Assembly (NCBI RefSeq): GCF_017876435.1
Contig: NZ_JAGIOA010000001.1
Coordinates: forward strand, 1,364,001 to 1,428,000
From: Microbacterium phyllosphaerae
GTDB lineage: Bacteria; Actinomycetota; Actinomycetes; Actinomycetales; Microbacteriaceae
DNA: 64,000 nucleotides
Direction: 5' to 3'
The position numbers and the translations under genes are program-made. Positions 25,913-35,182 of the stretch are shown here, piece after piece. Position 1 is the first letter of the stretch. The number at the start of each line of letters is the position of its first letter. Under the pieces are notes generated by a model. The model had not been told where the DNA came from. It saw only the letters and a program-made list of their open reading frames with translations, and searched no databases.

Positions 25913-26215
25913 ATGAAGTCGATCACCGTCACCGAGCTCGCCGAGCGCTCGAACACCCCGCTCATCGATGTGCGAGAGGTGAGCGAGTTCGCCGCAGGCC
26001 ACGTGCCCGGAGCCGTCAACATCCCGATGTCCGAGATCGGCAACCGTCTGGAAGAGCTTCCGGCCGAGTCGTTCGACGTGATCTGCCAGGCCGGCGGCCG
26101 CTCGGCCCGCGTCGTCGAGGCGCTCGAGTCGCGTGGCTACGACGCGACGAACGTCGAGGGCGGCACAGGAGAGTGGATCGCCCAGGGTCGCGCTGTCGAG
26201 TTGCCGTCGGCGTGA
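25913..26215 (+). CDS. rhodanese-like domain protein
   Basis: The 100-residue single-domain rhodanese has PLIDVREVSEFAAGHVPGAV near the N-terminus and the active-site loop ICQAGGRSA with Cys58, the persulfide-carrying residue. It probably transfers sulfane sulfur or acts in thiol redox chemistry. The ATG has GGAG six bases upstream. It overlaps the next gene by GTGA, so rhodanese, glutaredoxin-like and Dabb proteins form one translationally coupled unit. Confidence 0.9.
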   Translation: MKSITVTELAERSNTPLIDVREVSEFAAGHVPGAVNIPMSEIGNRLEELPAESFDVICQAGGRSARVVEALESRGYDATNVEGGTGEWIAQGRAVELPSA

Positions 26216-26502
26216 CAACGCTGACCCTCATCGGCAAGCCCGACTGCCATCTGTGCGACGTGGCATCCGAGATCATCGACGCGGTCGTCGCCGAGATGCC
26301 GGATGCCGCTGCAGAGCGCATCGAGATCGTCGAGGCGTCGATCCAGGACGACCCCGCTCTGTATGAGCTGTGGTGGGAGAAGATCCCCGTCGTGCTGATC
26401 GACGGAGACCTGCACGCGCACTGGCGTCTGTCGGCCGACCGCCTGCGCGAAGCGCTCGACGCGGCCGTGCTCGACGACGCACTGAAGAAGGAACAAGCAT
26501 GA
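26212..26502 (+). CDS. glutaredoxin-like (DUF836-type) protein
   Basis: The 96-residue thioredoxin-fold protein has a redox motif CHLC at residues 12-15 (GKPDCHLCDVA) and the cis-Pro segment EKIPVVLIDGD. These match the glutaredoxin-like DUF836 family. The start is GTG overlapping the rhodanese stop. It may reduce or relay sulfur with its rhodanese neighbour; the partner is an inference. Confidence 0.85.
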   Translation: MTTLTLIGKPDCHLCDVASEIIDAVVAEMPDAAAERIEIVEASIQDDPALYELWWEKIPVVLIDGDLHAHWRLSADRLREALDAAVLDDALKKEQA

Positions 26503-26798
26503 TCCGTCACGTCGTCACCTGGAAGCTCGCCGCAGAAGATGCCGAGGAGCGCGCCGAGCAGGCCGCCGAGGTCGCCCGTCGACTGAACGCCCTCGACGGA
26601 GTCGTGCCGCAGCTGCGCTCGATCTCTGCCGGTGCGAATGTCGCCTATCCCGATGCCAACTGGGACGTCACCCTCGTCGCGGACGTCGACTCCCTCGCCG
26701 CGCTCGAGGAGTACCAGGTGCACCCTGCGCATGAAGAGGTCGTCGGATACGTGCGTTCCGTGGTCGCCTCGCGGGTGGCCGTCGACTTCGAGGTCTGA
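26499..26798 (+). CDS. Dabb-domain (stress-responsive A/B barrel) protein
   Basis: The 99-residue protein starts MIRHVVTWKL and contains LRSISAGANVAYPDANWDVT and EYQVHPAHEEVVGYVRSVV, the hallmarks of the dimeric alpha-beta-barrel Dabb family (a conserved His in QVHPAH). Functions vary, and none is indicated. It overlaps the glutaredoxin-like gene by ATGA, the last gene of the trio. Confidence 0.88.
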   Translation: MIRHVVTWKLAAEDAEERAEQAAEVARRLNALDGVVPQLRSISAGANVAYPDANWDVTLVADVDSLAALEEYQVHPAHEEVVGYVRSVVASRVAVDFEV

Positions 26799-26801
26799 CC
26801 T

Positions 26802-26836
26802 GTAACACGGCCGTCATATTCGGTCACACTTGCAAC
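26802..26836 (+). promoter_or_regulatory. possible GlnR-type site upstream of the amino-acid ABC operon
   Basis: Four half-sites are spaced 9-11 bases apart: GTAAC (26802), GTCAT (26813), GTCAC (26823) and GCAAC (26832). This resembles the GTNAC-N6-GAAAC pattern of actinobacterial GlnR boxes, though none of the b-sites is exact. It is a weak call. Confidence 0.3.
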
Positions 26837-26947
26837 ACAAATGTGATCCGCGGAGGGCCACCCACGGCCTGTTCGGCCTGTGGGCGCATGTTTAGATGTT
26901 CTCCTACCCGTCCGTGGGGATCACACCCTCGTCCTTCAGGAGCTGAC

Positions 26948-27757
26948 ATGCAGCGTCGCAACATCATCGCCGGGATCGCGCTCGCCGCGACCGCCACCCT
27001 CGCTCTCGCGGGCTGTGCAGGCGGAGCAGGAAGCGGCGGATCCGGTGAGCCGGCGGCCGGCGACGAGTACGACCTCGTCGAGGCAGGTACCCTGACGGTC
27101 TGCTCCGACATCCCCTATGCGCCGTTCGAGTTCGAGGGAGACAACGGTGAGTACACCGGTTTCGACATCGATCTGCTCGACGCGATCGCGAAGGAGCTCG
27201 ACCTCAAGCTCTCCGTGCAGGACGTCGGCTTCGACGCGCTGCAGTCTGGGACCACGCTCGCCGCAGGCACCTGCGACGTGGGCGCATCCGCGATGACGAT
27301 CACCGACGAGCGCAAGGCGAACATCGACTTCTCCGAGCCGTACTACGAGTCGCTGCAGTCTCTCCTCGTGCGCACGGACTCGGGCATCAAGTCGATCGAC
27401 GACCTGTCGGGCAAGAACGTCGGCGTGCAGCAGGGCACCACGGGCGAGGCCTACGCGACCGAGAACGCCAAGGGCGCCGAGCTCGTGCAGTACCCGTCCG
27501 ACGGCGAACTGTGGCCCGCGATGCAGGCCGGTCAGATCGACGCGATCCTGCAGGACCAGCCGGTGAACCTCGAGCATGAGAAGGCCGACAGCGCCTACAA
27601 GATCGTCGAGGAGTACGAGACCGGGGAGTCCTACGGCTTCGCATTCGCGAAGGGCGAGAAGGACACGCTGCGCGAGGCGATCGACGGCGCGCTGCAGGAC
27701 CTGCGCGACAGCGGCGACTACCAGACCATCTACGACAACTACTTCACCGCGAAGTAA
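26948..27757 (+). CDS. amino-acid ABC transporter substrate-binding lipoprotein
   Basis: The 269-residue protein has a signal peptide and lipobox LALAGC (Cys23). Its SBP_bac_3 domain contains SDIPYAPFEFE, GFDIDLLDAIAKELDL and FSEPYYESLQSLLVR. This class binds polar amino acids such as glutamate, glutamine, cystine or arginine at the outer membrane face. The ATG at 26948 is set by the signal peptide and CAGGAG upstream. It heads a three-gene importer operon. Confidence 0.93.
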   Translation: MQRRNIIAGIALAATATLALAGCAGGAGSGGSGEPAAGDEYDLVEAGTLTVCSDIPYAPFEFEGDNGEYTGFDIDLLDAIAKELDLKLSVQDVGFDALQSGTTLAAGTCDVGASAMTITDERKANIDFSEPYYESLQSLLVRTDSGIKSIDDLSGKNVGVQQGTTGEAYATENAKGAELVQYPSDGELWPAMQAGQIDAILQDQPVNLEHEKADSAYKIVEEYETGESYGFAFAKGEKDTLREAIDGALQDLRDSGDYQTIYDNYFTAK

Positions 27758-27791
27758 TCGGCGAGCGACGTAGAGCAGGGAGACCTTGACA

Positions 27792-28589
27792 ATGGCGTTG
27801 AGGCGCACCACGAAAAGCAAGCTGTATCGGTACACCGTCTATGCGGTGCTGATCGCCATCGTCGTCTGGGCGGCGGTCAGCACCGACTGGGCGAAGATCG
27901 GTCCGCTGTTCTTCAACCCCGAGATCGCGGCCAAGATGTTCCCCGGGATCATCACGACCGCACTCGTCAACACGCTGTGGTTCACGGCGGTCGCATTCGT
28001 GGCCGGTCTTCTGCTGGGAGTCGTGCTCGCACTGCTGAAGCTGTCGAGCATCGGGCCGTTCCGGTGGATCGCCACGGCCTGGATCGAGCTGTTCCGCGGG
28101 CTTCCCGCGATCCTCACGATCTTCGGCGTCGCATTCATCCTTCCGATCGCGCTGGGTATCTCGGGGCGTGACCTCGGCGGCCCGGTCGTACTCGGACTCG
28201 TCGGTCTCATCCTGGTGGCGTCGGCCTACATGGCCGAGACGATCAGGGCAGGCATCCAGGCGGTTCCCAAGGGGCAGACGGAGGCGGCTCGTTCGCTCGG
28301 CATGTCTCCGATGAAGACCACGTTCTGGATCATCGTGCCGCAGGGGTTCCGCATCATCATCCCGCCGCTCACGAACGAGTTCGTGTTGCTGCTGAAGGAC
28401 ACCTCGCTGCTGTTCGTGGCCGGGACGTTCATCTGGTCGAAGGAGCTCACCAACTTCGCCCGTGACGCCGCGACGCAGAACACGAACGCGACGCCGCTGA
28501 TCATGGCGGCGATCCTCTACCTGATCGTGACGATCCCCCTCACGCGCTTCAGCGCGTACCTGGAACGACGGATGGCGAAGCAGCGATGA
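27792..28589 (+). CDS. amino-acid ABC transporter permease
   Basis: The 265-residue HisMQ/GlnP-type permease has about five helices and the cytoplasmic EAA loop [19 protein letters not shown] that docks to the ATPase. [10 protein letters not shown] and [17 protein letters not shown] are typical of polar amino-acid permeases. ATG at 27792 follows GGGAG; a TTG two codons upstream is too near that RBS. Confidence 0.93.
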   Translation: MALRRTTKSKLYRYTVYAVLIAIVVWAAVSTDWAKIGPLFFNPEIAAKMFPGIITTALVNTLWFTAVAFVAGLLLGVVLALLKLSSIGPFRWIATAWIELFRGLPAILTIFGVAFILPIALGISGRDLGGPVVLGLVGLILVASAYMAETIRAGIQAVPKGQTEAARSLGMSPMKTTFWIIVPQGFRIIIPPLTNEFVLLLKDTSLLFVAGTFIWSKELTNFARDAATQNTNATPLIMAAILYLIVTIPLTRFSAYLERRMAKQR

Positions 28590-29341
28590 TCACCGATCTG
28601 ATTGATGTCCACGCTCCTGCGATCGATCTGCAGGGGCTCGTGAAGAGCTTCGGCGACAACGAGGTACTCAAGGGCATCGACCTCACCGTCACAAAGGGCG
28701 AGGTCGTCTGCATCATCGGCCCGTCGGGTTCGGGAAAGTCGACGCTGCTGCGTTCGGTGAACCTGCTCGAGGAGCCGACGGGCGGCAAGGTGCTCATCGA
28801 GGGCATCGACATCACCGACCCCGACGTCGACATCGACCGGGTGCGCACGCGCATCGGCATGGTGTTCCAGAGCTTCAACCTGTTCCCGCACCTCGACGTG
28901 ATGGGCAACCTCATGATCGCGCAGCAGCGCGTGAAGAAGCGCTCCAAGGCCGAGGCCGAGCGGATCGCGAAGGAGATGCTGGGTCGTGTCGGGCTCGCCG
29001 AGAAGGCCGACGCCTTCCCGGGCCACCTGTCCGGCGGACAGCAGCAGCGCGTCGCGATCGCGCGCGCACTCTGCATGAACCCCGACATGATGCTGTTCGA
29101 CGAGCCCACCTCGGCGCTCGACCCCGAACTCGTCGGCGAGGTGCTGCAGGTCATGCGCTCGCTCGCGGACGAGGGCATGACCATGCTCGTGGTCACGCAC
29201 GAGATGGGCTTCGCCCGCGAGGTCGGGTCACGTCTGATCTTCATGGACGGCGGTCACATCGTCGAAGAGGGCGACCCGCGCGAGGTGCTCGCCAACCCGC
29301 AGCATCCGCGTACCCAGGACTTCCTGGCCCGCGTGCTCTGA
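28586..29341 (+). CDS. amino-acid ABC transporter ATP-binding protein
   Basis: The 251-residue ATPase has Walker [16 protein letters not shown]-loop [14 protein letters not shown], signature [15 protein letters not shown], Walker [17 protein letters not shown] and switch [12 protein letters not shown], typical of GlnQ/HisP. It overlaps the permease by ATGA. The operon ends at the palindromic terminator 20 bases downstream. Confidence 0.95.
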   Translation: MITDLIDVHAPAIDLQGLVKSFGDNEVLKGIDLTVTKGEVVCIIGPSGSGKSTLLRSVNLLEEPTGGKVLIEGIDITDPDVDIDRVRTRIGMVFQSFNLFPHLDVMGNLMIAQQRVKKRSKAEAERIAKEMLGRVGLAEKADAFPGHLSGGQQQRVAIARALCMNPDMMLFDEPTSALDPELVGEVLQVMRSLADEGMTMLVVTHEMGFAREVGSRLIFMDGGHIVEEGDPREVLANPQHPRTQDFLARVL

Positions 29342-29360
29342 TCGTCCGATCTCTTCATAC

Positions 29361-29399
29361 AGCGACCCCCTCCTGCTGAATCAGCAGGAGGGGGTCGCT
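29361..29399. terminator. perfect 19-bp palindromic bidirectional terminator
   Basis: Bases 29361-29379 and 29381-29399 are exact reverse complements around a single A. The stem core is CCCCTCCTGC/GCAGGAGGGG. It lies between the convergent ABC operon and the YegP-like gene and should end transcription from both sides. Confidence 0.8.
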
Positions 29400-29422
29400 G
29401 TGTGGAGTGTCGGGTGGCGGCG

Positions 29423-29599
29423 TCAGGCCTCGACGACCTCGGCATCGGCGGCGTTGCGGCGCACCGAGTCGATGCCGTTCAGCGCGGCGGCCTTCGAGGA
29501 GTAGCCCTCGCTGATCGCGATGACCTCGCCGTTGCCGGACTTGAGGCGGAACCGGTACTCGCCGGACTTGTCGGTGTACAGCTCGAACTTGCCTGCCAT
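29423..29599 (-). CDS. YegP/DUF1508-family protein, 58 residues
   Basis: The ORF was translated by hand: MAGKFELYTDKSGEYRFRLK, then SGNGEVIAISEGYSSKAAAL, ending DAEVVEA. This is a single DUF1508 repeat (E. coli YegP has two), a small alpha-beta domain of unknown function. The ATG has AGAAAGGA upstream and a TACCGT -10-like box about 50 bases before it. Confidence 0.88.
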   Translation of the reverse strand: MAGKFELYTDKSGEYRFRLKSGNGEVIAISEGYSSKAAALNGIDSVRRNAADAEVVEA

Positions 29600-29685
29600 G
29601 AGGCGTCCTTTCTCTCAGGAGTCGAGGGAGCGACGCCCTCGGGTTCACGGTATCCCGGAGTACTGGCTCAGGGAAAGAGGGCGGT

Positions 29686-30765
29686 TCAGCCCCGAGGGTG
29701 CACTGCCACGGGCTCGGGCGCGACGGCGATCCGCACCCGGTCGCCGAACGCCGGGTGGATGCCGGGTGCGTGCTGCAGACGCACGAGCTCGCCCGACTCG
29801 GTGCGCACGAGCGTGCGGCGCATGCTGCCCAGGAACGTGCTCTCCTGCACGAGTGCGTCGGTCGCGGCATCCGCCTCCGAGGCGAAGTGCACGTTCTCGG
29901 GGCGAAGGTAGACGTCGACGGGACCGTCGGCCGGAGACTGCAGAGGCAGGCGCTGCCCCCAGACGACGACGTGGTCGCCCTCGGCGACGCCCGACACCAC
30001 GCTCGACAGGCCGACGAACGCGGCGACCCCTGCGGTCGACGGCGTCGTGTAGAGCTGCTCGGGCGTGCCGATCTGCTCGATCCGCCCGGAGTTCATCACC
30101 GCGATCCTGTCGGAGACGGCCAGCGCCTCCTCCTGGTCGTGCGTCACGAACACGGTGGTGATGCCGAGTCGCAGCTGGATGCGGCGGATCTCGTCCCGCA
30201 GCTGTACGCGTACCTTCGCGTCGAGTGCCGACAGCGGCTCGTCGAGCAGCAGCACCTTCGGCTCGGTGACCAAGGCGCGGGCGAGTGCCACACGCTGCTG
30301 TTGTCCGCCCGACAGCTGATGCGGGAAGCGGTCGGCGAAGTCGGCGAGACCCACGAGCGCGAGAGCGTCGAGTGCCCGCTTCGCCGCCTCAGCCTTGCCC
30401 ACGCCGCGGCGACGCAGACCGAAAGCGGTGTTCTCCGCGACGCGCAGATGAGGGAACAGCGAGTACGACTGGAAGACCATCCCGATGTCGCGCTTGTTCG
30501 TCGGGACCCGCGAGACGTCGCCGCCGTCGAGGAGCACGGCGCCGCTGTCGAGGCCTTCGAGCCCTGCCAACACCCGAAGCAGCGTGGTCTTGCCGCATCC
30601 GGACGGGCCGAGCAGCGAGACGAACTCACCGGGCGCGATGTCGAGGTCGACACCGTGCAGCACGGTGGTGCCGGAGTAACTCTTCACGATGTCCTGAAGC
30701 TGCACCCGCGTGCCCTCACCGGCCTCGGCGAGCAGCATGTTGTCGGCGGTCTGGGGGAGGGTCAT
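29686..30765 (-). CDS. PotA/FbpC-type ABC transporter ATP-binding protein
   Basis: The 359-residue ATPase has Walker A GPSGCGKTTLLRVLAG, signature [16 protein letters not shown] and Walker B LLLDEPLSALDAKV. A C-terminal TOBE domain from about residue 260 includes VYLRPENVHF. This layout is shared by spermidine/putrescine, ferric iron, thiamine and phosphonate importers. It is the last gene of a four-gene operon reading SBP, permease, permease, ATPase, overlapping the preceding permease by four bases. Confidence 0.93.
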   Translation of the reverse strand: MTLPQTADNMLLAEAGEGTRVQLQDIVKSYSGTTVLHGVDLDIAPGEFVSLLGPSGCGKTTLLRVLAGLEGLDSGAVLLDGGDVSRVPTNKRDIGMVFQSYSLFPHLRVAENTAFGLRRRGVGKAEAAKRALDALALVGLADFADRFPHQLSGGQQQRVALARALVTEPKVLLLDEPLSALDAKVRVQLRDEIRRIQLRLGITTVFVTHDQEEALAVSDRIAVMNSGRIEQIGTPEQLYTTPSTAGVAAFVGLSSVVSGVAEGDHVVVWGQRLPLQSPADGPVDVYLRPENVHFASEADAATDALVQESTFLGSMRRTLVRTESGELVRLQHAPGIHPAFGDRVRIAVAPEPVAVHPRG

Positions 30766-31565
30766 GAGCGGGCCTTTCCGGTGCCGCGGGCGACGCGGCC
30801 GATGACGAGGAGCAGCAGGAAGACGAACAGCAGCGCCAGCAGGGTGAAGATCGCCGGCGCGTACGGGTCCTGCTTCTGGACGACGACCATGGCGGTCTGG
30901 AACACCTGGCGGTTCAGGAGCGAGGCGATCGTGAACTCGCCGAGCACGACCGCGATCGAGATCAGCGAGGCAGCGAGCAGGCCCTGGCGCAGGTTCGGGG
31001 CGAGCACCTTGAGCACCACCGTCGGCCAGCTCGCCCCGAGCGAGCGTGCGGCCTCTGCGAGGGTGCGCAGGTCGGCGGCGTCGATCGACGCCTGGATCGA
31101 CCGGTACGCGAACGGCAGCACGGTGATGCCGTAGGCGAAGGCCAGAGTCCAGGTGCCGGTGCCGAGGGAGCGACCGATCTGCAGGTAGATCGGCGCGAGG
31201 CCGACGACCAGCACGATGGCCGGGATCGAGATCGGCAGCAGCACCGCGAACTCGAAGAGCGGCTTGAGCTTCGCGAAGCGCAGGTTCACCAGGATCATGG
31301 TCGGGGCGAGCAGCAGGAGCACGATGGCGACCGTGACCACGGCGAGGATGAGCGAGTTGCCGAGACCCATCCAGATCGGCTTGATCGCTGCCGACTTCGC
31401 CGGATCGAACAGCGCGACCCAGCGCTCGAAGCCGAGGGTCCCGTCGGTCTGGCGCAGCGTGTACAGGAAGGTCGAGATCAGCGGGATCGCGAAGAATGCG
31501 CCGACCAGGATGCCGATGACCCAGCGGGTGACGGGGGAGGGGGCGAGGCGGTTCACGACTGCCAC
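30762..31565 (-). CDS. ABC transporter permease (PotC-like position)
   Basis: The 267-residue permease has six helices and the EAA loop LAEAARSLGASWPTVVLKVL. It begins at GTG 31565, 13 bases inside the upstream permease gene, so the two are translationally coupled. Substrate is shared with the neighbouring subunits and unknown. Confidence 0.9.
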   Translation of the reverse strand: MAVVNRLAPSPVTRWVIGILVGAFFAIPLISTFLYTLRQTDGTLGFERWVALFDPAKSAAIKPIWMGLGNSLILAVVTVAIVLLLLAPTMILVNLRFAKLKPLFEFAVLLPISIPAIVLVVGLAPIYLQIGRSLGTGTWTLAFAYGITVLPFAYRSIQASIDAADLRTLAEAARSLGASWPTVVLKVLAPNLRQGLLAASLISIAVVLGEFTIASLLNRQVFQTAMVVVQKQDPYAPAIFTLLALLFVFLLLLVIGRVARGTGKARS

Positions 31566-32503
31566 CTCGCTGCCCGGCGCTGGACGAGCGAGTACAGGGC
31601 CATGACGACTCCGACGATCACGATCATGCCGAGCGCGAGGGCACCGGCGAGATTCTCACGGCCGAGCACGGTCTCGCTCGTGAGCGCGGCGCGGATCTGC
31701 AGAGGCACGATCTGCGCGCCCTGGCTGGCGAGGGCTGCGGCGGTCGCGTACGACGAGAATGCGTTCGCGAACAGCAGCAGCAGGCTGGCGAGGAACGAGG
31801 GGGCGAGCACCGGGATGCCGATGCGCAGCCAGAAGCTCGAGCGCGTGCCGCCGAGTGTGAGGTTCGCCTCGGCCCACTGGGGCTTGAGCGCGGCGAGGGC
31901 GGGCATGAACGTGATGACCATCAGCGGGATCTGGAAGTAGATGTACGGAAGGATCAGACCGGGGAGCTCGTAGAGCCAGGTGCCGTTCGCGAAGATGTCG
32001 ATGCCGAAGGTGTCCTGGAGGAACAGCTTGAGCACGCCCTGGATGCCGATCGTGGCGATGAAGGCGAAGGCGAGCATGACGCCGCCGAACTGGGCGAGCA
32101 CGCCGGCCGCGGCATCCACCGTCGAGCGCACGGCGCCGTCGGGATTCATGCCGAGCAGTGCGTAGCAGACCAGGGCACCGACGACGGCGCCGATCACGGC
32201 GGTCAGCAGGGACACTCCGGCGGAATTCGCGAAGGTGTTGAGGACGACGGGATCCCCGAGAGCGGAGACATTCGACCATGTGAACGTCCCGTCCTTCGTG
32301 AAGAAGCCGGAGCCGATCGCGAGCACGGTCGGCACCGCGAGGAAGAGCAGCACATACGCGGCGAACGGCACGAGGCCGAGCCACGCGACGGACGGCGCGG
32401 AGCGCTGGGCCCGCGAGGAGTTCGCGGGCCCAGCGCTGTGCGCTGCGGGGGAGACGGGGGCGGATGCCGACGCATCCGCCCCCGCTGCGGTGGCAATGGT
32501 CAC
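31553..32503 (-). CDS. ABC transporter permease (PotB-like position)
   Basis: The 316-residue permease has a long polar N-terminus rich in Ala/Ser, then about six helices starting WLGLVPFAAYVLLFLAVP. The EAA-type loop is ANLTLGGTRSSFWLRIGIPV. GTG at 32503 overlaps the SBP stop by GTGA. The upstream reading frame inside the SBP gene is a shadow. Confidence 0.88.
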   Translation of the reverse strand: MTIATAAGADASASAPVSPAAHSAGPANSSRAQRSAPSVAWLGLVPFAAYVLLFLAVPTVLAIGSGFFTKDGTFTWSNVSALGDPVVLNTFANSAGVSLLTAVIGAVVGALVCYALLGMNPDGAVRSTVDAAAGVLAQFGGVMLAFAFIATIGIQGVLKLFLQDTFGIDIFANGTWLYELPGLILPYIYFQIPLMVITFMPALAALKPQWAEANLTLGGTRSSFWLRIGIPVLAPSFLASLLLLFANAFSSYATAAALASQGAQIVPLQIRAALTSETVLGRENLAGALALGMIVIVGVVMALYSLVQRRAARWQS

Positions 32504-33648
32504 TGGACCGCCGCTGCCCACTTCTCGCCGAGAAGCGTGCCGGCGTTCGTCGACTGCTCTTCGGTCGGGACGACCGTCTCGCTCGGGACCTCGGGAAGGG
32601 CCGCTGCGAGGTCGGCGTCGATCGTGCCGGCCTCGGTCATGGCCTCCATGCGAGCCGGGCGGGCGCCGCCCTTGAGCCACAGGTTCTGCACCTCGTCGCT
32701 GTACAGGAACTCCTGCCACAGGCGTGCGGCGGCCGGGTTCGGGGCATCCTTGTTGATCGCCTGGTTGTAGTAGCCGGCGTAGCCGGTGCCGTCGAGGACG
32801 ACGACCTTCCAGTCCTTGTTGCCGTCGTCGCCCTGGGCGTGAGCGGCGTTCAGGTAATCCCAGTCGAAGACGACGGGGGTCTCGCCGCTCGCGACGGTCG
32901 CCGTGGTGACGTCGACCTTGAGCAGGTTGCCGGCCTTCTGCAGGTCGGAGAAGAAGTCGATGCCCGGCTGGAAGTCGTCGAGGGACCCGTCGGACTGCAC
33001 CGTGGCGAGACCGACGGCGGCGAAGGCCGCACCGGCCTGCGTCGGGTCGCCGTTGATGGCGACGGCGCCCTTGTACGCGGCGTCCTTCAGGTCGTCGAGC
33101 GACTCGGGGGCGTCGAACTTCGAGGAGTCGTAGCCGATCGACATGTATCCGCCGTAGTCGCCGACGAAGAGGCCGGTCTTCTCCTTGAGTGCGTCGGGGA
33201 TCTCGTCCCACGTCTGCACCTGGTACGGCGCGAACACGTCGGTGTTCTGCAGCGCGACGGTCAGGCCGAGGTCGAACACGTCGGGTGCCGTGTCGAGGCC
33301 CTCGTTGGTCTTCGCGGCCTGGATCTCCTCAGCGCTCGAGACGTCGGGGGAGGCCTCGTTGATCGTGATCTCGGGGTACTTCTCGGCGAACAGGTCGAGG
33401 ATCTCGCCGTAGTTCGCCCAGTCGCGCGGAAGCGCGATGACGTTGAGCTGGCCTTCGGCCTTCGCGGCCTCCTCGAGATCGGCGAACGTGCCGAAGTCCT
33501 CGACCGAGGTCGCAGCGGCGGCGTCGACCGCCTCGCTGCCGGCAGCGGGCGCCTCAGAACCGGTGGCGCAGGCGGTGAGGCCGAGCGCGGCGGTGGTGAA
33601 CAGGGCGATGCCGGCGCCGATGCGCGCGCGGCGGTGGAAGTTCGTCAT
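32500..33648 (-). CDS. ABC transporter substrate-binding lipoprotein (PotD/FbpA-like)
   Basis: The 382-residue lipoprotein has signal peptide and lipobox LTAC (Cys27). A type-II periplasmic-binding fold follows: LNVIALPRDWANYGEILDLF, PDVFDLGLTVALQNTDVFAP, VFDWDYLNAAHAQ and GYYNQAINKDAPNP. Such proteins bind polyamines, iron, thiamine or sugar phosphates; the aromatic-rich pocket does not decide. An inverted repeat, GTCCTCTCG (33653-33661) with CGAGAGGAC (33693-33701), overlaps its RBS and a TAGTGT -10-like box. Confidence 0.88.
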   Translation of the reverse strand: MTNFHRRARIGAGIALFTTAALGLTACATGSEAPAAGSEAVDAAAATSVEDFGTFADLEEAAKAEGQLNVIALPRDWANYGEILDLFAEKYPEITINEASPDVSSAEEIQAAKTNEGLDTAPDVFDLGLTVALQNTDVFAPYQVQTWDEIPDALKEKTGLFVGDYGGYMSIGYDSSKFDAPESLDDLKDAAYKGAVAINGDPTQAGAAFAAVGLATVQSDGSLDDFQPGIDFFSDLQKAGNLLKVDVTTATVASGETPVVFDWDYLNAAHAQGDDGNKDWKVVVLDGTGYAGYYNQAINKDAPNPAAARLWQEFLYSDEVQNLWLKGGARPARMEAMTEAGTIDADLAAALPEVPSETVVPTEEQSTNAGTLLGEKWAAAVQ

Positions 33649-33781
33649 CAGGGTCCTCTCGGTGCCCGGCGCTGTGAGCCGGATTCGGGTTGCGAGAGGA
33701 CACTATGAGCCGCGGGTTGCCGATGATCCCGGCGCGGGTGAACGCGAGGTGTCCGGGGTGTGGCGGGTCGGCGCAGGGCAC

Positions 33782-34297
33782 TCAGCCGTGCGGCAGGGTG
33801 TATTTGAAACCGACGTGCGAGCCGACGTAGCCGAGACGTTCGTAGAACCGGTGGGCGTCAGTGCGGGCGGCATCCGAGGTGAGCTGCACCATCGCGGCGC
33901 CCAGCGCCGGCGCGGCGTGATCGGAGACCCAGCGCATCACGGCTGATCCGATGCCTGACGAGCGCAGGTCGCTGCGGACCCGCACGGCCTCGACGAGAAG
34001 CCGCTTCGCGCCCCGTCGGGCCATTCCGGGGATCGAGGTGAGCTGCAGAGTGCCGACGACGACTCCGTCCAACTCGACCACGAGCAGATCGTTCGACGGA
34101 TCGGCGAGGATCTCGTCGAGCGCGGATGCGTACGCAGGGCGGTCCTCAGCGGAGGCGACGTCGCCCCGCGCGGCGCTGATGGGGTCATCCGACAACAGGC
34201 CGATGATGGCATCCGCATCTGCGGCCACCGCTCGGCGCAAGGACGCGGCGCCCGCTCGGGAGTCGATGGAGGAGGACAGGGGGAGAGCGTCGAGCAT
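33782..34297 (-). CDS. GNAT-family N-acetyltransferase
   Basis: The 171-residue GNAT has LRRAVAADADAIIGLLSD at the N-terminus, VELDGVVVGTLQLT in the central sheet, VRVRSDLRSSGIGSAVMRWV (acetyl-CoA loop R-x-x-G-x-G/A variant) and AHRFYERLGYV. The start lies six bases after CAGACT, and only 25 bases separate it from the start of the divergent TSUP gene, so the two promoters must overlap. Confidence 0.85.
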   Translation of the reverse strand: MLDALPLSSSIDSRAGAASLRRAVAADADAIIGLLSDDPISAARGDVASAEDRPAYASALDEILADPSNDLLVVELDGVVVGTLQLTSIPGMARRGAKRLLVEAVRVRSDLRSSGIGSAVMRWVSDHAAPALGAAMVQLTSDAARTDAHRFYERLGYVGSHVGFKYTLPHG

Positions 34298-34322
34298 GTC
34301 TTCAGTCTGACATCCTGGACGG

Positions 34323-35150
34323 ATGGACATCGGCAGTGTGCTCGGGCTCGAGCAGCTCACCTGGGGCACGCTGATCCTCGTGGTCGTCGCGGCGTTCGCG
34401 GCGGGCTGGATCGATGCCGTCGTCGGCGGTGGGGGGCTGCTGCAGCTTCCCGCCCTGCTGCTGATCCCCGGCATCTCACCGATCCAGGCGCTCGCGACGA
34501 ACAAGCTCGCTTCCGTCTTCGGCACCGCCACGAGCAGCGTCACCTACTATCGACGCGCGAAACCCGACATCCGCACCGCTCTGCCGATGGCCGCGATCGC
34601 GCTCGTCGGATCTTTCGGCGGAGCCGCCGTCGCCACCGTGCTGCCCGCTGCCGCGTTCAAGCCGATCATCGTGGTCGCTCTGCTCGCCGTCGCGCTCCTC
34701 ACCGCCTTTCGACCGCAGATGGGGGCCGCGACGCGGCTGCGCTTCAGCGGTCACAAGCATCACGTGATGGCGGGGCTGTCAGGTCTCGTGATCGGGTTCT
34801 ACGACGGGCTGATCGGGCCGGGCACCGGCACGTTCCTGGTGATCTCGCTCGTCGCGCTGCTGGGCTACGACTTCCTGCAGGCGAGCGCGAAGGCGAAGAT
34901 CGTGAACCTCGCCACGAACACCGGCGCTCTGCTGCTCTTCATCCCCCACGGCGCCGTGCTGTGGCTGCTCGGCGGCATCCTCGCGGTCGCCAACGTCGCG
35001 GGCAGCTATCTCGGCTCGCGCATGGCGATCTCGCGGGGCACGACCTTCATCCGCGTCGTGTTCCTCGTCGTGGTGGTCGCCCTCATCGCGAAGCTCGGCG
35101 TCGACGTATGGAACGAGAACATCGCGCCGGCGCTCGCCGCCCTGCGCTGA
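34323..35150 (+). CDS. TSUP-family (TauE/SafE) permease
   Basis: The 275-residue protein has about eight helices. It shows the paired family motifs AAFAAGWIDAVVGGGGLLQLP in the first half and IGFYDGLIGPGTGTFLVISL in the second. TSUP proteins move sulfite, sulfonates or other small organic anions. The ATG follows CATCCT by six bases. It is convergent with aspS. Confidence 0.88.
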   Translation: MDIGSVLGLEQLTWGTLILVVVAAFAAGWIDAVVGGGGLLQLPALLLIPGISPIQALATNKLASVFGTATSSVTYYRRAKPDIRTALPMAAIALVGSFGGAAVATVLPAAAFKPIIVVALLAVALLTAFRPQMGAATRLRFSGHKHHVMAGLSGLVIGFYDGLIGPGTGTFLVISLVALLGYDFLQASAKAKIVNLATNTGALLLFIPHGAVLWLLGGILAVANVAGSYLGSRMAISRGTTFIRVVFLVVVVALIAKLGVDVWNENIAPALAALR

Positions 35151-35182
35151 GCATCCGTCCCGCGATCGCGCCTCCGACGCGA

